Positions 27,280-37,804 of a stretch of 64,000 nucleotides of DNA are shown one piece after another. The translations under genes and the position numbers were made by a program. The notes below the pieces were generated by a model. That model did not search any database, was not told the origin of the DNA, and saw nothing but the letters and a program-made list of their open reading frames with translations. Origin of the DNA: Paludibacteraceae bacterium (GTDB lineage Bacteria > Bacteroidota > Bacteroidia > Bacteroidales > Paludibacteraceae). The stretch lies in contig JAGCLD010000006.1 of assembly GCA_017647145.1 (NCBI GenBank), positions 1 to 64,000 of the forward strand. Reading direction: 5' to 3'. Numbering within the stretch: the first letter of the stretch is position 1; every line of letters starts with the position of its first letter.

Positions 27280-29250
27280 ATGAAAATACGCACATGGTTG
27301 CTCGGATGTTGTTGCTGTATAGCTTTCGCAACATTCGCCCAAGATGAAGTATTGTTAACAGTAGGCGACAAGTCGGTGTATGCATCGGAGTTTGAATACA
27401 TCTACAACAAGAATAATGCAGCAGGAAGCGTTCCCAATCATCAAGCATTAGAAGAGTATTTAGACTTGTTTATAAATTTCAAATTAAAAGTTGTGGCTGC
27501 CGAAGCTGAAGGTTTAGACACAACCGCTGCTTTCAAAGCAGAACTAAGAGGTTATAGAAATCAACTTGCTGCGCCCTACCTCACCGACAAAGAGGAAACA
27601 GAACGCCTCATTCAAGAAGCGTACAACCGCAAGAAAGAGAGTGTAAAAATAGCGCATGTAGCCTTCAAATTACCCGACAACCCAACAGCAGCCGATACTC
27701 TTGAAGGGTACAAAAAAGCAATGGAGGTGCGCGCTGCTCTAACACACAAAAATAAGAAAAAACGCCTAACATTCGAGCAAGCAGCTCGCAAATACTCTGA
27801 TGATCCTACCGTAGGAGAAAATGGCGGTGTATTAGGATGGGTAAGCGTATTTCGCTATCTATACCCTTTGGAATGTGCAGCTTACAATACGCCGGTTGGA
27901 GAAATATCTATGCCTATCAGAACGCATTTTGGTTATCACTTGGTGAAAGTGATGGAACGCACACCCAGTGTAGGAGATGTATTAACAGCTCATATCATGC
28001 TCTTTACAAGCCGTGACAATGACAGCATCAATCAACGTGCGGCCTTCTTGGCCGATTCTCTATCGCAACGTCTGAAAGCAGGTGAGGACTTTGTCAACTT
28101 AGTGCGCAACTACTCACAAGACAGAGGCTCAACCATGCGTGACGGACAACTACCTTGGTTCGGCAGAGGCGAAATGGCATCACCCGAATATGAAGATGTA
28201 GCATTTGCTTTAAAAACAGGAGAAGTAAGCGAGCCATTCCGTTCAGCTTATGGATGGCACATTGTACAGTTACAAGATAAACGTGGTGTAAGACCTTTAG
28301 AAGAAATACGTGATGAATTGGAACGCAATGTAGAACGTGACAATCGCGGACGAAAAGTAGCAACTTCCTTCATCAATAAGTTGAAAGCAAAATATGCCTA
28401 TGTAGCGCAAGAAGAAAATTGGCAATCCATCTATAAGTACGCAACCGGGACTGAAATGGACAATTCAGTCTTCCTTGATTCCGTAGCTCAACTTTCCACC
28501 ACTCTATTCACTATTGGAGGTAAACCATACACTGCTAAAGACTGGAGCCAATACTTGAAGACGCACACAAGAAAAGTATCACAATCCATTCCGGAAGAAG
28601 CAGTTAAGGAACGCATTGCTGATTATGTCAAAGATGAGTTAATGACAATGGCCGATGCCGATTTAGTGAATGAGCACGTTGAGTTCAGAAATCTCCTCAA
28701 TGAATATCACGATGGAATATTACTCTTTGAAGTGAGCAATCGTGAAGTGTGGGAGCGCGCATCGAAAGATGAAGAAGGCATGAAAAAATACTTTGAAAAC
28801 CATCGCACTAGCTACGCATGGGCAGAGCCTCATTATAAAGGTAGCGTGATATATTGCAAAGACAAAGCCACATGGAAAGCAGCTAAGGCTATTACCAAGC
28901 ACACAGAGACAGATTCATTGGAAACTTATTTAACTCGCCGTTTGAACGACAGTATACAGTATGTACGCATCGAACAAGGGTTATATATCAAAGGAGATAA
29001 TCCTGCCGTGGATAAACAAATATTCAAAACCGGCAACTACAAACCATCGGGTGAATACCCATACGTAATTGTCAAGGGATATTTGCAGAAAGAATTACCT
29101 GACGACTACAAAGATGTTAAAGGCATCTTAACATCCGACTATCAACAATATTTAGAAAAAGAGTGGATAAAACATCTCCGAAAGAACTACCCTGTGGTGG
29201 TAAATGAAAGGGTGTTTGAAGCAGTAAAACAACGAATAAAACAACACTAA
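27280..29250 (+). CDS. Periplasmic peptidylprolyl isomerase with two parvulin domains
   Basis: 656 residues. A signal peptide (MKIRTWLLGCCCCIAFATFA) precedes a SurA-like helical region (25-120), then two PpiC-type domains: about 125-228 (VKIAHVAFKLP to FGYHLVKVMER) and 235-345 (LTAHIMLFTS to YGWHIVQLQDK). The first carries an insertion of about 15 residues. The C-terminal 300 residues are not recognised. Likely a chaperone/isomerase for outer membrane proteins, which fits the downstream envelope genes cdsA and porT. Confidence 0.9.
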   Translation: MKIRTWLLGCCCCIAFATFAQDEVLLTVGDKSVYASEFEYIYNKNNAAGSVPNHQALEEYLDLFINFKLKVVAAEAEGLDTTAAFKAELRGYRNQLAAPYLTDKEETERLIQEAYNRKKESVKIAHVAFKLPDNPTAADTLEGYKKAMEVRAALTHKNKKKRLTFEQAARKYSDDPTVGENGGVLGWVSVFRYLYPLECAAYNTPVGEISMPIRTHFGYHLVKVMERTPSVGDVLTAHIMLFTSRDNDSINQRAAFLADSLSQRLKAGEDFVNLVRNYSQDRGSTMRDGQLPWFGRGEMASPEYEDVAFALKTGEVSEPFRSAYGWHIVQLQDKRGVRPLEEIRDELERNVERDNRGRKVATSFINKLKAKYAYVAQEENWQSIYKYATGTEMDNSVFLDSVAQLSTTLFTIGGKPYTAKDWSQYLKTHTRKVSQSIPEEAVKERIADYVKDELMTMADADLVNEHVEFRNLLNEYHDGILLFEVSNREVWERASKDEEGMKKYFENHRTSYAWAEPHYKGSVIYCKDKATWKAAKAITKHTETDSLETYLTRRLNDSIQYVRIEQGLYIKGDNPAVDKQIFKTGNYKPSGEYPYVIVKGYLQKELPDDYKDVKGILTSDYQQYLEKEWIKHLRKNYPVVVNERVFEAVKQRIKQH

Positions 29251-29264
29251 AACAAACAATCAAC

Positions 29265-29293
29265 AGGAGTGGATTCTGAGAGAATCTGCTCCT
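29265..29293 (+). other. Intergenic hairpin
   Basis: AGGAG-TG-GATTCT pairs with AGAATC-TG-CTCCT around GAG. No T-run follows, so it may be a processing or stability element rather than a terminator. Confidence 0.4.
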
Positions 29294-29337
29294 CTGCATC
29301 TTCATAAATTCAGAATATATAACCTAACACAACACAG

Positions 29338-32300
29338 ATGAAGCACTTTAAATTATGGAATAATGTATTGGGCTGGTTGGCCTTTGCAATAGCAGCTATC
29401 ACATACCTAGTAACTATGGAACCAACTGCTAGTTTTTGGGATTGTGGAGAATTTATTTCTACTGCCTTTAAATTAGATGTTGGACACCCTCCCGGAGCTC
29501 CATTCTTTATGCTTACCGGACGTTTCTTCTCGCTCTTTGCTTCCGACCCAACCAAAGTAGCAATGATGGTGAATGCTTTATCCGCCTTGTGTAGCGCATT
29601 TACTATTCTTTTCTTATTCTGGACAATTACTCGCTTAGGACGCATTTTAATCGACAACAAGAACTCAGAAGAACTCAGCCTTGGACAAGGAATTGCTTTA
29701 CTAGGCGCCGGATTAGTTGGTGCTTTGGCTTATACTTTCTCCGACACTTTCTGGTTTTCAGCCGTTGAAGGGGAAGTTTATGCGTACTCATCTTTATTCA
29801 CGGCTGTTGTATTCTGGAGCATACTCAAATGGCATGAACAAGCCGACGAAGAAGGGTCAGACAGATGGCTCATCCTCATTGCCTACCTAATGGGGCTCTC
29901 TATCGGCGTCCATTTATTGAACCTCTTAGCAATACCAGCTATTGTAATGGTGTACTACTACCGCAAGTTTAAAGCATCATGGAAAGGCGCATTGTGGGCA
30001 TTTATAGCTTCAGCAGCCATTCTTGCTACCGTACTTTATGGTATGATTCCGGGATTTGTAGAAGTTGCATGCTGGTTTGAATTGCTATTTGTAAATGTAC
30101 TACACCTACCATTTAACACCGGTGTATTGGTATATATTTGTCTAACAGTAGCAGCATTGGCATGGGCTATTTGGGAAACTGCCACTGCCAAAAACTATTG
30201 GCGAATGGTGATATCATTTATTGTGGCCATCACCGCTGTTGGTATTCCTTTCTTCAAAGAAAGTGTTTTCATCGGAATCTGTATCATTGCTTTATTAGCA
30301 GGATTTTTCTATTGGAAACGTGAATCTGTAGAAGCACGTTGGCTCAACACTGCCATTATGATGGTCACTGTGATGTTGATAGGGTATTCATCCTACGCCG
30401 TCATCGTCATACGCTCATCAGCTGAACCTCCAATGGATCAAAACTCACCTGACAATGTATTTGCACTCAAATCCTATTTGAATCGCGAACAATACGGCGA
30501 CCGTCCACTTATCTACGGCCCCGTCTACAATGCACCCGTCAAACGCGTTCCTGAAGGCATGTATTGTGTCCCTGAAACTAAACAAGGAGGCGCACAATAT
30601 GCACCCAAACCAAAAACCAACCCTAACGATCCTGACGAATATATCGTTACCGGATATAAAATGAACTACGTCACAGATGAAAAGTTCAACATGCTCTTTC
30701 CACGCATGTACAGCAGTCAAGATAGCCACGTAAAAGCATACAAAGAATGGGCTAAAATCAAAGGAAATAAAGTAAGTTACGAGACATGCGGACAACGTCA
30801 AACTGCTGTCAAACCCACTTTTACCGAAAACCTACGATTCTTTTTCAGTTATCAATGCAACTTCATGTACTGGCGTTACTTCATGTGGAACTTTAGCGGA
30901 CGCCAAAATGACCTACAAAGCCATGGAGAATTAGACAAAGGAAACTGGATAACCGGTATCCCATTCATAGACAACGCCATGCTAGGTGACCAAAGCACAT
31001 TGCCCGACTCCCTTGCTAATAACAAAGGACGCAATCGATACTACATGCTGCCTTTATTATTAGGAATTATCGGTATTATTTTCCAACTAACTAAGGGTAA
31101 AAAAGGAGAACAAAACTTCTTTATTACATTCTTATTGTTCTTCCTGACCGGTTTGGCCATTGTTGTATATCTCAATCAAACACCCTATCAACCACGTGAA
31201 CGTGACTACGCTTACGCCGGATCTTTCTACGCTTTCTGCATTTGGATTGGATTGGGTGTATTAGGTGTATCCAAAGTGATTGAAAAGATTATGCCACGCC
31301 AAGTAGCCGCCATCCTTGCATCCTTAGCATGCTTGGGAGTTCCTGCTTTGATGGCATCAGAAAACTGGGATGACCACGACAGAAGCAATCGTTATGTTGC
31401 ACGCGATTTTGGAGCCAACTACCTCACCTCATGCGACCAAAACGCTATTATCTTCTGCAATGGCGACAATGACACTTTCCCATTGTGGTACAATCAAGAA
31501 GTAGAAGGCTATCGCACAGACGTTCGTTCTTGCAACCTAAGTTACTTGAACACAGATTGGTATATAGACCAAATGAAACGTCCGTACTACGAATCCGAAG
31601 CACTGCCTATCAGTTGGGAAAAAAGTGATTACATGGCTGGTAAAAATGACTACGTCATGGTTGACAATCGCCTCAACATGGATTTACCATTACAATCCGC
31701 TTACGACTTCCTACTCTCAGACGACCCACGCACCACCATGGAAAATGGTGACTCGTACATACCGTCCACAAAAGTACACATACCGGTAGATGCCAAAGCC
31801 GTAGCTGCAAGCCCGATTTTTGGTGACTCAACAAAATATAATCCAAAAGATTACGCACAACGCTTAGACCTCAAAATGAAAAGAGGCATGACTAAAAGCG
31901 AACTCATGGCTATGGAAATGATTCAAACCGCTCAATGGAAACGTCCTATTTACTTTGCCATCACTGTGGGTAATGACTATTACCTCGGACTAGAAAAATA
32001 TTTTGAACTCACCGGTATGGCTTATAGAATTACCCCTATTGCCAGCAAAGATGGTCAACCCAGAGTGAACACAGAAATCATGTATGACAATCTCATGAAC
32101 AAGTTCCGCTATGGCAATGTGGCCTCTGAAGACGTATATTTAGACGAAAACACATTACGAATGTGCGGCACACACAGAATGATGTTTGCACAATTAGCTG
32201 ACGCATTAATCAGAGAAGGCCAAACTGAGAAAGCACTCAAAGTTGTAGATTATAGTTTTGAAGTATTACCGGGCAACACAGTAAAACACGATTACTATTC

Positions 32301-32568
32301 TACACTTCTCGCTGAGGCATACTACCGATTGGCTCAACCTGAAAAGGCCGATGAAATCATGCGCGCTGTAGCCACCGACTGCATACAACATCTTTATTGG
32401 ATTGACAATCTTAGCGCACAAAAAGCCCTTGCCATGAAATATCAAAGCGGACAACGCCTTGCCATGCTCAACCACGTGCTAAGTATTTGCAATCAATATA
32501 ATCGAAATGACGTCTTAAAGGAATACGAAACCGACTTCATGAGATTTGCCGACACACGCAACAGATAA
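29338..32568 (+). CDS. DUF2723 membrane protein, protein O-mannosyltransferase-like (TMEM260 family)
   Basis: 1076 residues. The N-terminal half has about 12 membrane helices and starts with the family block around FWDCGEFISTAFKLDVGHPP, with an acidic residue after the first helix as in GT-C glycosyltransferases. A large soluble region (about 350-480) splits two helix groups; YQPRERDYAYAGSFYAF is a second conserved block. The C-terminal 350 residues are soluble, with TPR-like helices at the end (LADALIREGQTEKALKVVDYS). Human TMEM260, of the same family, O-mannosylates proteins. Substrate here is unknown; glycosylation of exported proteins is inference. Confidence 0.85.
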   Translation: MKHFKLWNNVLGWLAFAIAAITYLVTMEPTASFWDCGEFISTAFKLDVGHPPGAPFFMLTGRFFSLFASDPTKVAMMVNALSALCSAFTILFLFWTITRLGRILIDNKNSEELSLGQGIALLGAGLVGALAYTFSDTFWFSAVEGEVYAYSSLFTAVVFWSILKWHEQADEEGSDRWLILIAYLMGLSIGVHLLNLLAIPAIVMVYYYRKFKASWKGALWAFIASAAILATVLYGMIPGFVEVACWFELLFVNVLHLPFNTGVLVYICLTVAALAWAIWETATAKNYWRMVISFIVAITAVGIPFFKESVFIGICIIALLAGFFYWKRESVEARWLNTAIMMVTVMLIGYSSYAVIVIRSSAEPPMDQNSPDNVFALKSYLNREQYGDRPLIYGPVYNAPVKRVPEGMYCVPETKQGGAQYAPKPKTNPNDPDEYIVTGYKMNYVTDEKFNMLFPRMYSSQDSHVKAYKEWAKIKGNKVSYETCGQRQTAVKPTFTENLRFFFSYQCNFMYWRYFMWNFSGRQNDLQSHGELDKGNWITGIPFIDNAMLGDQSTLPDSLANNKGRNRYYMLPLLLGIIGIIFQLTKGKKGEQNFFITFLLFFLTGLAIVVYLNQTPYQPRERDYAYAGSFYAFCIWIGLGVLGVSKVIEKIMPRQVAAILASLACLGVPALMASENWDDHDRSNRYVARDFGANYLTSCDQNAIIFCNGDNDTFPLWYNQEVEGYRTDVRSCNLSYLNTDWYIDQMKRPYYESEALPISWEKSDYMAGKNDYVMVDNRLNMDLPLQSAYDFLLSDDPRTTMENGDSYIPSTKVHIPVDAKAVAASPIFGDSTKYNPKDYAQRLDLKMKRGMTKSELMAMEMIQTAQWKRPIYFAITVGNDYYLGLEKYFELTGMAYRITPIASKDGQPRVNTEIMYDNLMNKFRYGNVASEDVYLDENTLRMCGTHRMMFAQLADALIREGQTEKALKVVDYSFEVLPGNTVKHDYYSTLLAEAYYRLAQPEKADEIMRAVATDCIQHLYWIDNLSAQKALAMKYQSGQRLAMLNHVLSICNQYNRNDVLKEYETDFMRFADTRNR

Positions 32569-32623
32569 AAAAGAAAAACAGAATACACTTTACCCCCCCA
32601 CAAAAAAAAAGAAAGAATAAATT

Positions 32624-33472
32624 ATGAATGCTAAATTAAAGAACTTTATCACACGAGTGCTTAGTGGTGCAGTATTCGTTTCTTTAACTATAGGGAGTTT
32701 ACTATTCTGTTCCACGGCATTCACAGTCCTTTTCGCTCTTTTCGTCGCGATAGGTCTATATGAATTTCATCACGCCACCAACAAAGATGAACACATTGCT
32801 GTGCCAACATGGAGTGCCATCATAGCCGGCGTACTGCTATTCTTGGCTTTTTTTCAACAAGCATCCGGACAAGAGGGTCCATCACTCTTTGCCATTTATG
32901 CTTTGTGGTTGATGGGAACACTCCTGGCTGAACTATTCCGAAAAAAAGAAAAACCAATACACAATTTAGCATACCTCATTTTAGGACAACTCTATGTAGC
33001 AACCCCTATGGCCATGCTCTCACAACTGCTCTACGCCAATGATGCAACGTGGCAATCAGCATGGGTATTAGTGATGTTGCTCACCATCTGGGTGAATGAT
33101 TCATTTGCCTATTTATTTGGCATACTATTCGGCAAACACCGCATGTTTGAGCGCATATCACCCAAAAAATCATGGGAAGGTTTTATCGGAGGAGCACTCA
33201 TGTCCTTAGGTTTCGGCATTGCATGCTATTACTATCTCCCACAATTCTTCCCATCATGCACCCCCACACTAACACTGTGGCAATGGATGCTCCTAGCCGA
33301 ACTCATTGTTGCCACAGCCACATTAGGCGACCTCCTAGAATCACTCATGAAGCGAAGTTTAGGCATCAAAGACTACGGAAATATCATGCCCGGACACGGC
33401 GGTGTCCTTGACAGATTCGACAGCCTACTCACATCAGTGATAGCACTTTGGGCGTTTCTTGCTCTCCTATAG
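32624..33472 (+). CDS. cdsA: Phosphatidate cytidylyltransferase
   Basis: 282 residues. It makes CDP-diacylglycerol from phosphatidate and CTP in the inner membrane. About seven membrane helices; the C-terminal signature SLGIKDYGNIMPGHGGVLDR (metal and substrate binding) is intact. Upstream are runs of seven C and nine A, 55 nt after the DUF2723 gene. porT follows after 37 nt. Confidence 0.94.
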   Translation: MNAKLKNFITRVLSGAVFVSLTIGSLLFCSTAFTVLFALFVAIGLYEFHHATNKDEHIAVPTWSAIIAGVLLFLAFFQQASGQEGPSLFAIYALWLMGTLLAELFRKKEKPIHNLAYLILGQLYVATPMAMLSQLLYANDATWQSAWVLVMLLTIWVNDSFAYLFGILFGKHRMFERISPKKSWEGFIGGALMSLGFGIACYYYLPQFFPSCTPTLTLWQWMLLAELIVATATLGDLLESLMKRSLGIKDYGNIMPGHGGVLDRFDSLLTSVIALWAFLALL

Positions 33473-33509
33473 CAATAAAACACCATTTTTGACGTTCAAT
33501 TAAGTAGAT

Positions 33510-34226
33510 ATGAAAAAAATACTATTGTTGTTTTATATAGTCACCATAACTTCTTTTAGCACACTGCTAAAAGGACAAAACCTTTTATATGTAGATGAAC
33601 GCCCACTGCACTTCGGCTTTTCATTGGGCATGAACATGATGGACCTGACAGTAAACCCCAGCATGCTCCCTTGTGGCCCAAATGGAGAAATCCTACAAGC
33701 ACGCGTATCATCCATGTTGCCCGGATTCTCAGTAGGTGTCATAGGCGACCTAAGGCTCAATCGTTATTTCAACCTACGCCTACACCCCACATTCCACTTC
33801 GGACAACGCACAATCAGTTACAAACCCGACGGAGCAGACAAAAAAGACCCGATAGCCTATCAAACTGACATCGTATCCATGCCAATCACAGTGCCGGTAT
33901 ACATCAAGTTCAACGCAGATAGAGAATGGAACGGACGACCTTACCTCTTAGCCGGAGGGGGAGTATCTTTTGACGTCGGTCGTGATAAAGAACGCTACGT
34001 GCTCACCAAGTTCTTTGACTATTTTGTTGAATTTGGAGTAGGATGCGAACTCTATTTTTCTTTTTTCAAACTCTCACCGGAATTAAAATTCTCAATCGGA
34101 CTCAACAACGCATTAGTACCAGTGGACCAACGCCCCGAACTACGCGACGAAACCGTACAATTCTACACCAATGCACTCAGCCGCTTAGGCACACGAATGC
34201 TCACACTCTCCTTCAACTTTGAATAA
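33510..34226 (+). CDS. porT: Outer-membrane beta-barrel, type IX secretion protein PorT-like
   Basis: 238 residues with a signal peptide. The mature part is a small barrel: HFGFSLGMNMMDLTV, VGVIGDLRLNRYFNLRLHP, SFGQR-like FHFGQRTISY, and a C-terminal aromatic strand ending FNFE. Length and the DLRLNxYxNLRxxPxxxFGQR pattern match PorT/SprT, a factor needed for T9SS export in Porphyromonas. The large T9SS cargo at 7344 supports a T9SS in this genome. A generic outer-membrane barrel is the alternative. Confidence 0.72.
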   Translation: MKKILLLFYIVTITSFSTLLKGQNLLYVDERPLHFGFSLGMNMMDLTVNPSMLPCGPNGEILQARVSSMLPGFSVGVIGDLRLNRYFNLRLHPTFHFGQRTISYKPDGADKKDPIAYQTDIVSMPITVPVYIKFNADREWNGRPYLLAGGGVSFDVGRDKERYVLTKFFDYFVEFGVGCELYFSFFKLSPELKFSIGLNNALVPVDQRPELRDETVQFYTNALSRLGTRMLTLSFNFE

Positions 34227-34250
34227 CCCACAACCATATACACACAAAAA

Positions 34251-34279
34251 AAACGACGGAATACCACCGTCGTTTTTTT
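34251..34279 (+). terminator. Terminator of the guaB-porT gene run
   Basis: AACGACGG/CCGTCGTT with a 7-nt loop and seven T. Confidence 0.88.
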
Positions 34280-34322
34280 GTTTATATTGCTTCACACCAA
34301 CACCACACCCACAAGAGTCCTA

Positions 34323-34388
34323 TCATCACCGCGACCACATCGCGACCACATCGCGACCATCTCGGGACCACTAGATAAGATAAAGGTA
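34323..34388 (-). repeat. 11-bp modular array G
   Basis: On the minus strand: TACCTTTATCT (degenerate), TATCTAGTGGT, CCCGAGATGGT, CGCGATGTGGT twice, CGCGGTGATGA. Same unit order as arrays E and F but inverted in the window. It lies between convergent genes. Confidence 0.88.
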
Positions 34389-34428
34389 GTATTCTTAAAA
34401 TAAAGCTTTTTACGTCAGCAGAAAAAAA

Positions 34429-34704
34429 CTATGCCAAAGCATCAATACGCCTCAAGACATCCATTCTCTTCTCTTCTACATATGCCCACAAAGCATTAAA
34501 ATAAGCCTTCACAGCCTTCTTATCTCCAACATTAGCATGAGACACACGTCTGATAGCTTCAGTTTGATACTCAAACACATCATTTAAAATCTGCATAATC
34601 TCAGCAAAATCTGCTTTTGTTTCATGTGATTTAAGCAAGCAAACAAATTGAATGCACTCACAATCTTGTGCAATGAGTTTCTTTAATTCTCTACGATTAG
34701 CCAT
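34429..34704 (-). CDS. Small conserved-type hypothetical protein
   Basis: 91 residues, mostly helical (ELKKLIAQDCECIQFVCLLK, then FAEIMQILNDVFEYQTEAIRR), charged, no signal peptide. I do not recognise the family. A promoter-like TTG-N19-TATATTTG lies at 34776-34805, 72 nt upstream. It stands alone, divergent from leuS. Confidence 0.6.
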   Translation of the reverse strand: MANRRELKKLIAQDCECIQFVCLLKSHETKADFAEIMQILNDVFEYQTEAIRRVSHANVGDKKAVKAYFNALWAYVEEKRMDVLRRIDALA

Positions 34705-34884
34705 AATACGAAATCTTTAACATGAATAAATAATACGCTCGAACAAGAAGCCCGAAGACTACCCCGTTCAGAAGGCAAATATAGTGAATAATTCGCATAA
34801 ACCAATCAGCAACACCAACTTTTGCTCACTCCCAAAAGAAATCAAGAAACTCACTAAACTTTTTTACGCTCTCTTAACATTTGA

Positions 34885-34916
34885 TTTGGCATTTCAGTCA
34901 CCTTGCACTATCTTTG
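34885..34916 (+). promoter_or_regulatory. leuS promoter
   Basis: TTTG-N20-TATCTTTG, 30 nt before the chosen leuS ATG; it lies within the longer reading frame and so rules out the earlier start. Confidence 0.85.
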
Positions 34917-34946
34917 CAGTTTGTAACATTATTTAGTAGCGGAACT

Positions 34947-37772
34947 ATGGAATATAATTTCAAAGACATTGAAAGCAAGTGGCAAGAACAATGGAAAAAA
35001 GATAACATTTACAGAGTAAACAACCACAGTGAAAAACCTAAATACTATGTACTTGATATGTTTCCTTATCCCTCAGGAGCAGGACTACATGTAGGACACC
35101 CACTCGGATACATAGCTTCAGACATCTATAGTCGCTACAAACGATTGAAAGGATTTAATGTGTTACATCCGATGGGTTATGACGCATACGGATTGCCGGC
35201 TGAACAATATGCCATTCAAACAGGTCAGCACCCAGCCATTACAACCGAAAAGAACATTGCGCGCTATCGCGAGCAATTGGATAAAATAGGTTTCTGCTAT
35301 GATTGGAGTCGCGAAGTGCGCACTTGCGAGCCTAGTTACTACAAATGGACTCAATGGGCATTTATGCAGATGTTCAATCACTGGTATTGCAATCGTGCAA
35401 ATGCGGCACGACCTATATCAATGCTTGTTGACATATTCAAAGAACAAGGTAATGCAAAAGTGAAAGCAGCTTGTAGCGAAACACCTGTATTCACAGCCGA
35501 AGAGTGGAACTCGTGGGACGAAAAACGCCAACAAGAAGTGTTAATGAACTACCGTATCGCTTATTTGGCAGATTTGAAAGTGAACTGGTGTCCTGCTTTG
35601 GGAACTGTGTTGGCCAATGATGAGGTGAGCGAAGGTTTGTCAGTACGTGGCGGTCACCCGGTAGAACAACGCGTTATGCGTCAATGGAGTTTGAGAGTGA
35701 GCGCATACGCACAACGCTTGTTGGACGGATTGGACAATGTGGATTGGACAGACTCACTAAAAGAGACTCAAAAGAACTGGATTGGTCGTTCGGAAGGAGC
35801 TGAAATGCGATTCAAAGTGGCAGATTCAGACATCGAGCTCGAGATATTTACTACACGTGCAGATACCGTATTTGGTGTAACCTTCATGGTGCTTGCCCCC
35901 GAGAGCGAATATGTAGCACAATTGACAACAGAGGAACAGCGCGCTGATGTGGAGACATATCTCGACCAAGTGAAACGCAGAACAGAGCGTGAGCGCATTG
36001 CTGACCGTCGTGTAACAGGTGTATTCTCCGGCTCATACGCAGTGAATCCATTGACAGGCGATAAGATTCCGGTATGGATTTCGGACTATGTATTAGCAGG
36101 TTATGGAACAGGTGCAATTATGGCAGTTCCAGCACACGATAGTCGCGACTATGCTTTTGCACGTCATTTCAATTTGCCTATTATCCCACTTATTGAAGGC
36201 GCAGATGTGAGCGAAGAGAGCTATGATGCGAAAGAGGGCGTGGTTTGCAACTCAGGATTCTTGAACGGTTTGCAAGTAAAAGACGCGATTGCCAAGATGA
36301 AGGAATATATCACAGAACACGGTCTTGGTCAAGTGAAAGTAAACTACCGCTTGCGTGATGCCATTTTTAGTCGTCAACGCTATTGGGGCGAGCCATTCCC
36401 TGTATATTACAAAGACGGAATGCCTTATATGTTGGACGAGAGCAAATTACCACTCGAATTGCCTGAAATAGACAAATACCTTCCTACAGAAACAGGCGAG
36501 CCACCACTGGGTCGTGCTGCCAAATGGGAGACAGAAGAGGGTTATAAATTAGAGTTGAACACTATGCCAGGTTTTGCAGGTTCGTCGGCTTACTACCTTC
36601 GCTATATGGACCCACACAACACAGAGGCATTGGTTGGCAAGTCAGCCAACAACTATTGGGGCAATGTTGACCTCTATATCGGAGGTACAGAACATGCTAC
36701 CGGTCACTTAATTTATAGTCGTTTCTGGAATAAATTCTTGTTTGACCTCGGCATTGTGTGCAAAGACGAGCCCTTCCAAAAATTGATCAACCAAGGTATG
36801 ATTCAAGGTCGCTCGAACTTTGTGTATCGCTACATTGGCGAAGATGCGACAGGCAATCTCTATGTAAGTTACAACTTGATTGACTTGCCAGAATATAAAG
36901 ACAAAGTGCAACCTATCCACGTGGATGTAAATATTGTGAAGAATGATATTTTGGACGTTGAAGCATTCCGTAATTGGATGCCCGAATATCAAAATGCACA
37001 ATTCGTCTATTTGGATGGTTCGAACGATATTGACAACCCTTATTTAGGACAAGCTGCTGATAAACAATACATTTGCGGTTGGGCAGTAGAAAAGATGAGT
37101 AAATCTATGTTCAATGTGGTTAATCCAGATGACATAGTAGAACGCTATGGTGCCGACACCCTGCGTCTTTACGAGATGTTCCTCGGACCATTGGAACAAT
37201 CAAAACCATGGGACACAAATGGCATTGACGGTGTACACCGCTTCTTGAAAAAATTGTGGGGCTTATATACAGAAGGCGAAGAGTTCCGTATCACAGAAGA
37301 TGCGCCTACAGCAGAAGAGCTCAAAACCCTTCACAAGACCATTAAGAAAATCACTTTTGACATTGAGAACTTCTCGTTCAACACATCAGTATCTGCCTTC
37401 ATGATTTGCGTGAACGAATTGACTTCAGCCAAATGTCATAAACGTGCAATACTTGAGCCATTAGCGATATTGATTGCACCATATGCACCACATATCGCTG
37501 AAGAAGTTTGGCATGCGATGGGTCACGACACATCAATTTGCGATGCAGAATTCCCCGTTTGCAATGAAGCCTACTTAATTGAATCCACCCTAAAATATCC
37601 AGTATCATTCAATGGGAAGGTTAGATTCACTATTGAATTACCGGCAAACAGTGATAAGAATGAAGTTGAAAAAGCAGCCTTGGAAAACGAGCAAACCCAA
37701 AAATATTTAGATGGTAAGACCCCTAAGAGAATTATTGTCGTACCAGGAAAAATCATCAACATTGTACTCTAA
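34947..37772 (+). CDS. leuS: Leucyl-tRNA synthetase
   Basis: 941 residues. It charges tRNA-Leu. HIGH-type motif [16 protein letters not shown] (about 41-56), a CP1 editing domain (about 230-430, including [17 protein letters not shown] and [10 protein letters not shown]), and KMSKS (EKMSKSMFN, near 715). Start MEYNFKDIE chosen because the promoter lies inside the longer frame. Followed by yitT and a flippase on the same strand. Confidence 0.97.
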   Translation: MEYNFKDIESKWQEQWKKDNIYRVNNHSEKPKYYVLDMFPYPSGAGLHVGHPLGYIASDIYSRYKRLKGFNVLHPMGYDAYGLPAEQYAIQTGQHPAITTEKNIARYREQLDKIGFCYDWSREVRTCEPSYYKWTQWAFMQMFNHWYCNRANAARPISMLVDIFKEQGNAKVKAACSETPVFTAEEWNSWDEKRQQEVLMNYRIAYLADLKVNWCPALGTVLANDEVSEGLSVRGGHPVEQRVMRQWSLRVSAYAQRLLDGLDNVDWTDSLKETQKNWIGRSEGAEMRFKVADSDIELEIFTTRADTVFGVTFMVLAPESEYVAQLTTEEQRADVETYLDQVKRRTERERIADRRVTGVFSGSYAVNPLTGDKIPVWISDYVLAGYGTGAIMAVPAHDSRDYAFARHFNLPIIPLIEGADVSEESYDAKEGVVCNSGFLNGLQVKDAIAKMKEYITEHGLGQVKVNYRLRDAIFSRQRYWGEPFPVYYKDGMPYMLDESKLPLELPEIDKYLPTETGEPPLGRAAKWETEEGYKLELNTMPGFAGSSAYYLRYMDPHNTEALVGKSANNYWGNVDLYIGGTEHATGHLIYSRFWNKFLFDLGIVCKDEPFQKLINQGMIQGRSNFVYRYIGEDATGNLYVSYNLIDLPEYKDKVQPIHVDVNIVKNDILDVEAFRNWMPEYQNAQFVYLDGSNDIDNPYLGQAADKQYICGWAVEKMSKSMFNVVNPDDIVERYGADTLRLYEMFLGPLEQSKPWDTNGIDGVHRFLKKLWGLYTEGEEFRITEDAPTAEELKTLHKTIKKITFDIENFSFNTSVSAFMICVNELTSAKCHKRAILEPLAILIAPYAPHIAEEVWHAMGHDTSICDAEFPVCNEAYLIESTLKYPVSFNGKVRFTIELPANSDKNEVEKAALENEQTQKYLDGKTPKRIIVVPGKIINIVL

Positions 37773-37804
37773 TTGACTAAATAGTAAATGAAAGGGCTAA
37801 AAAA

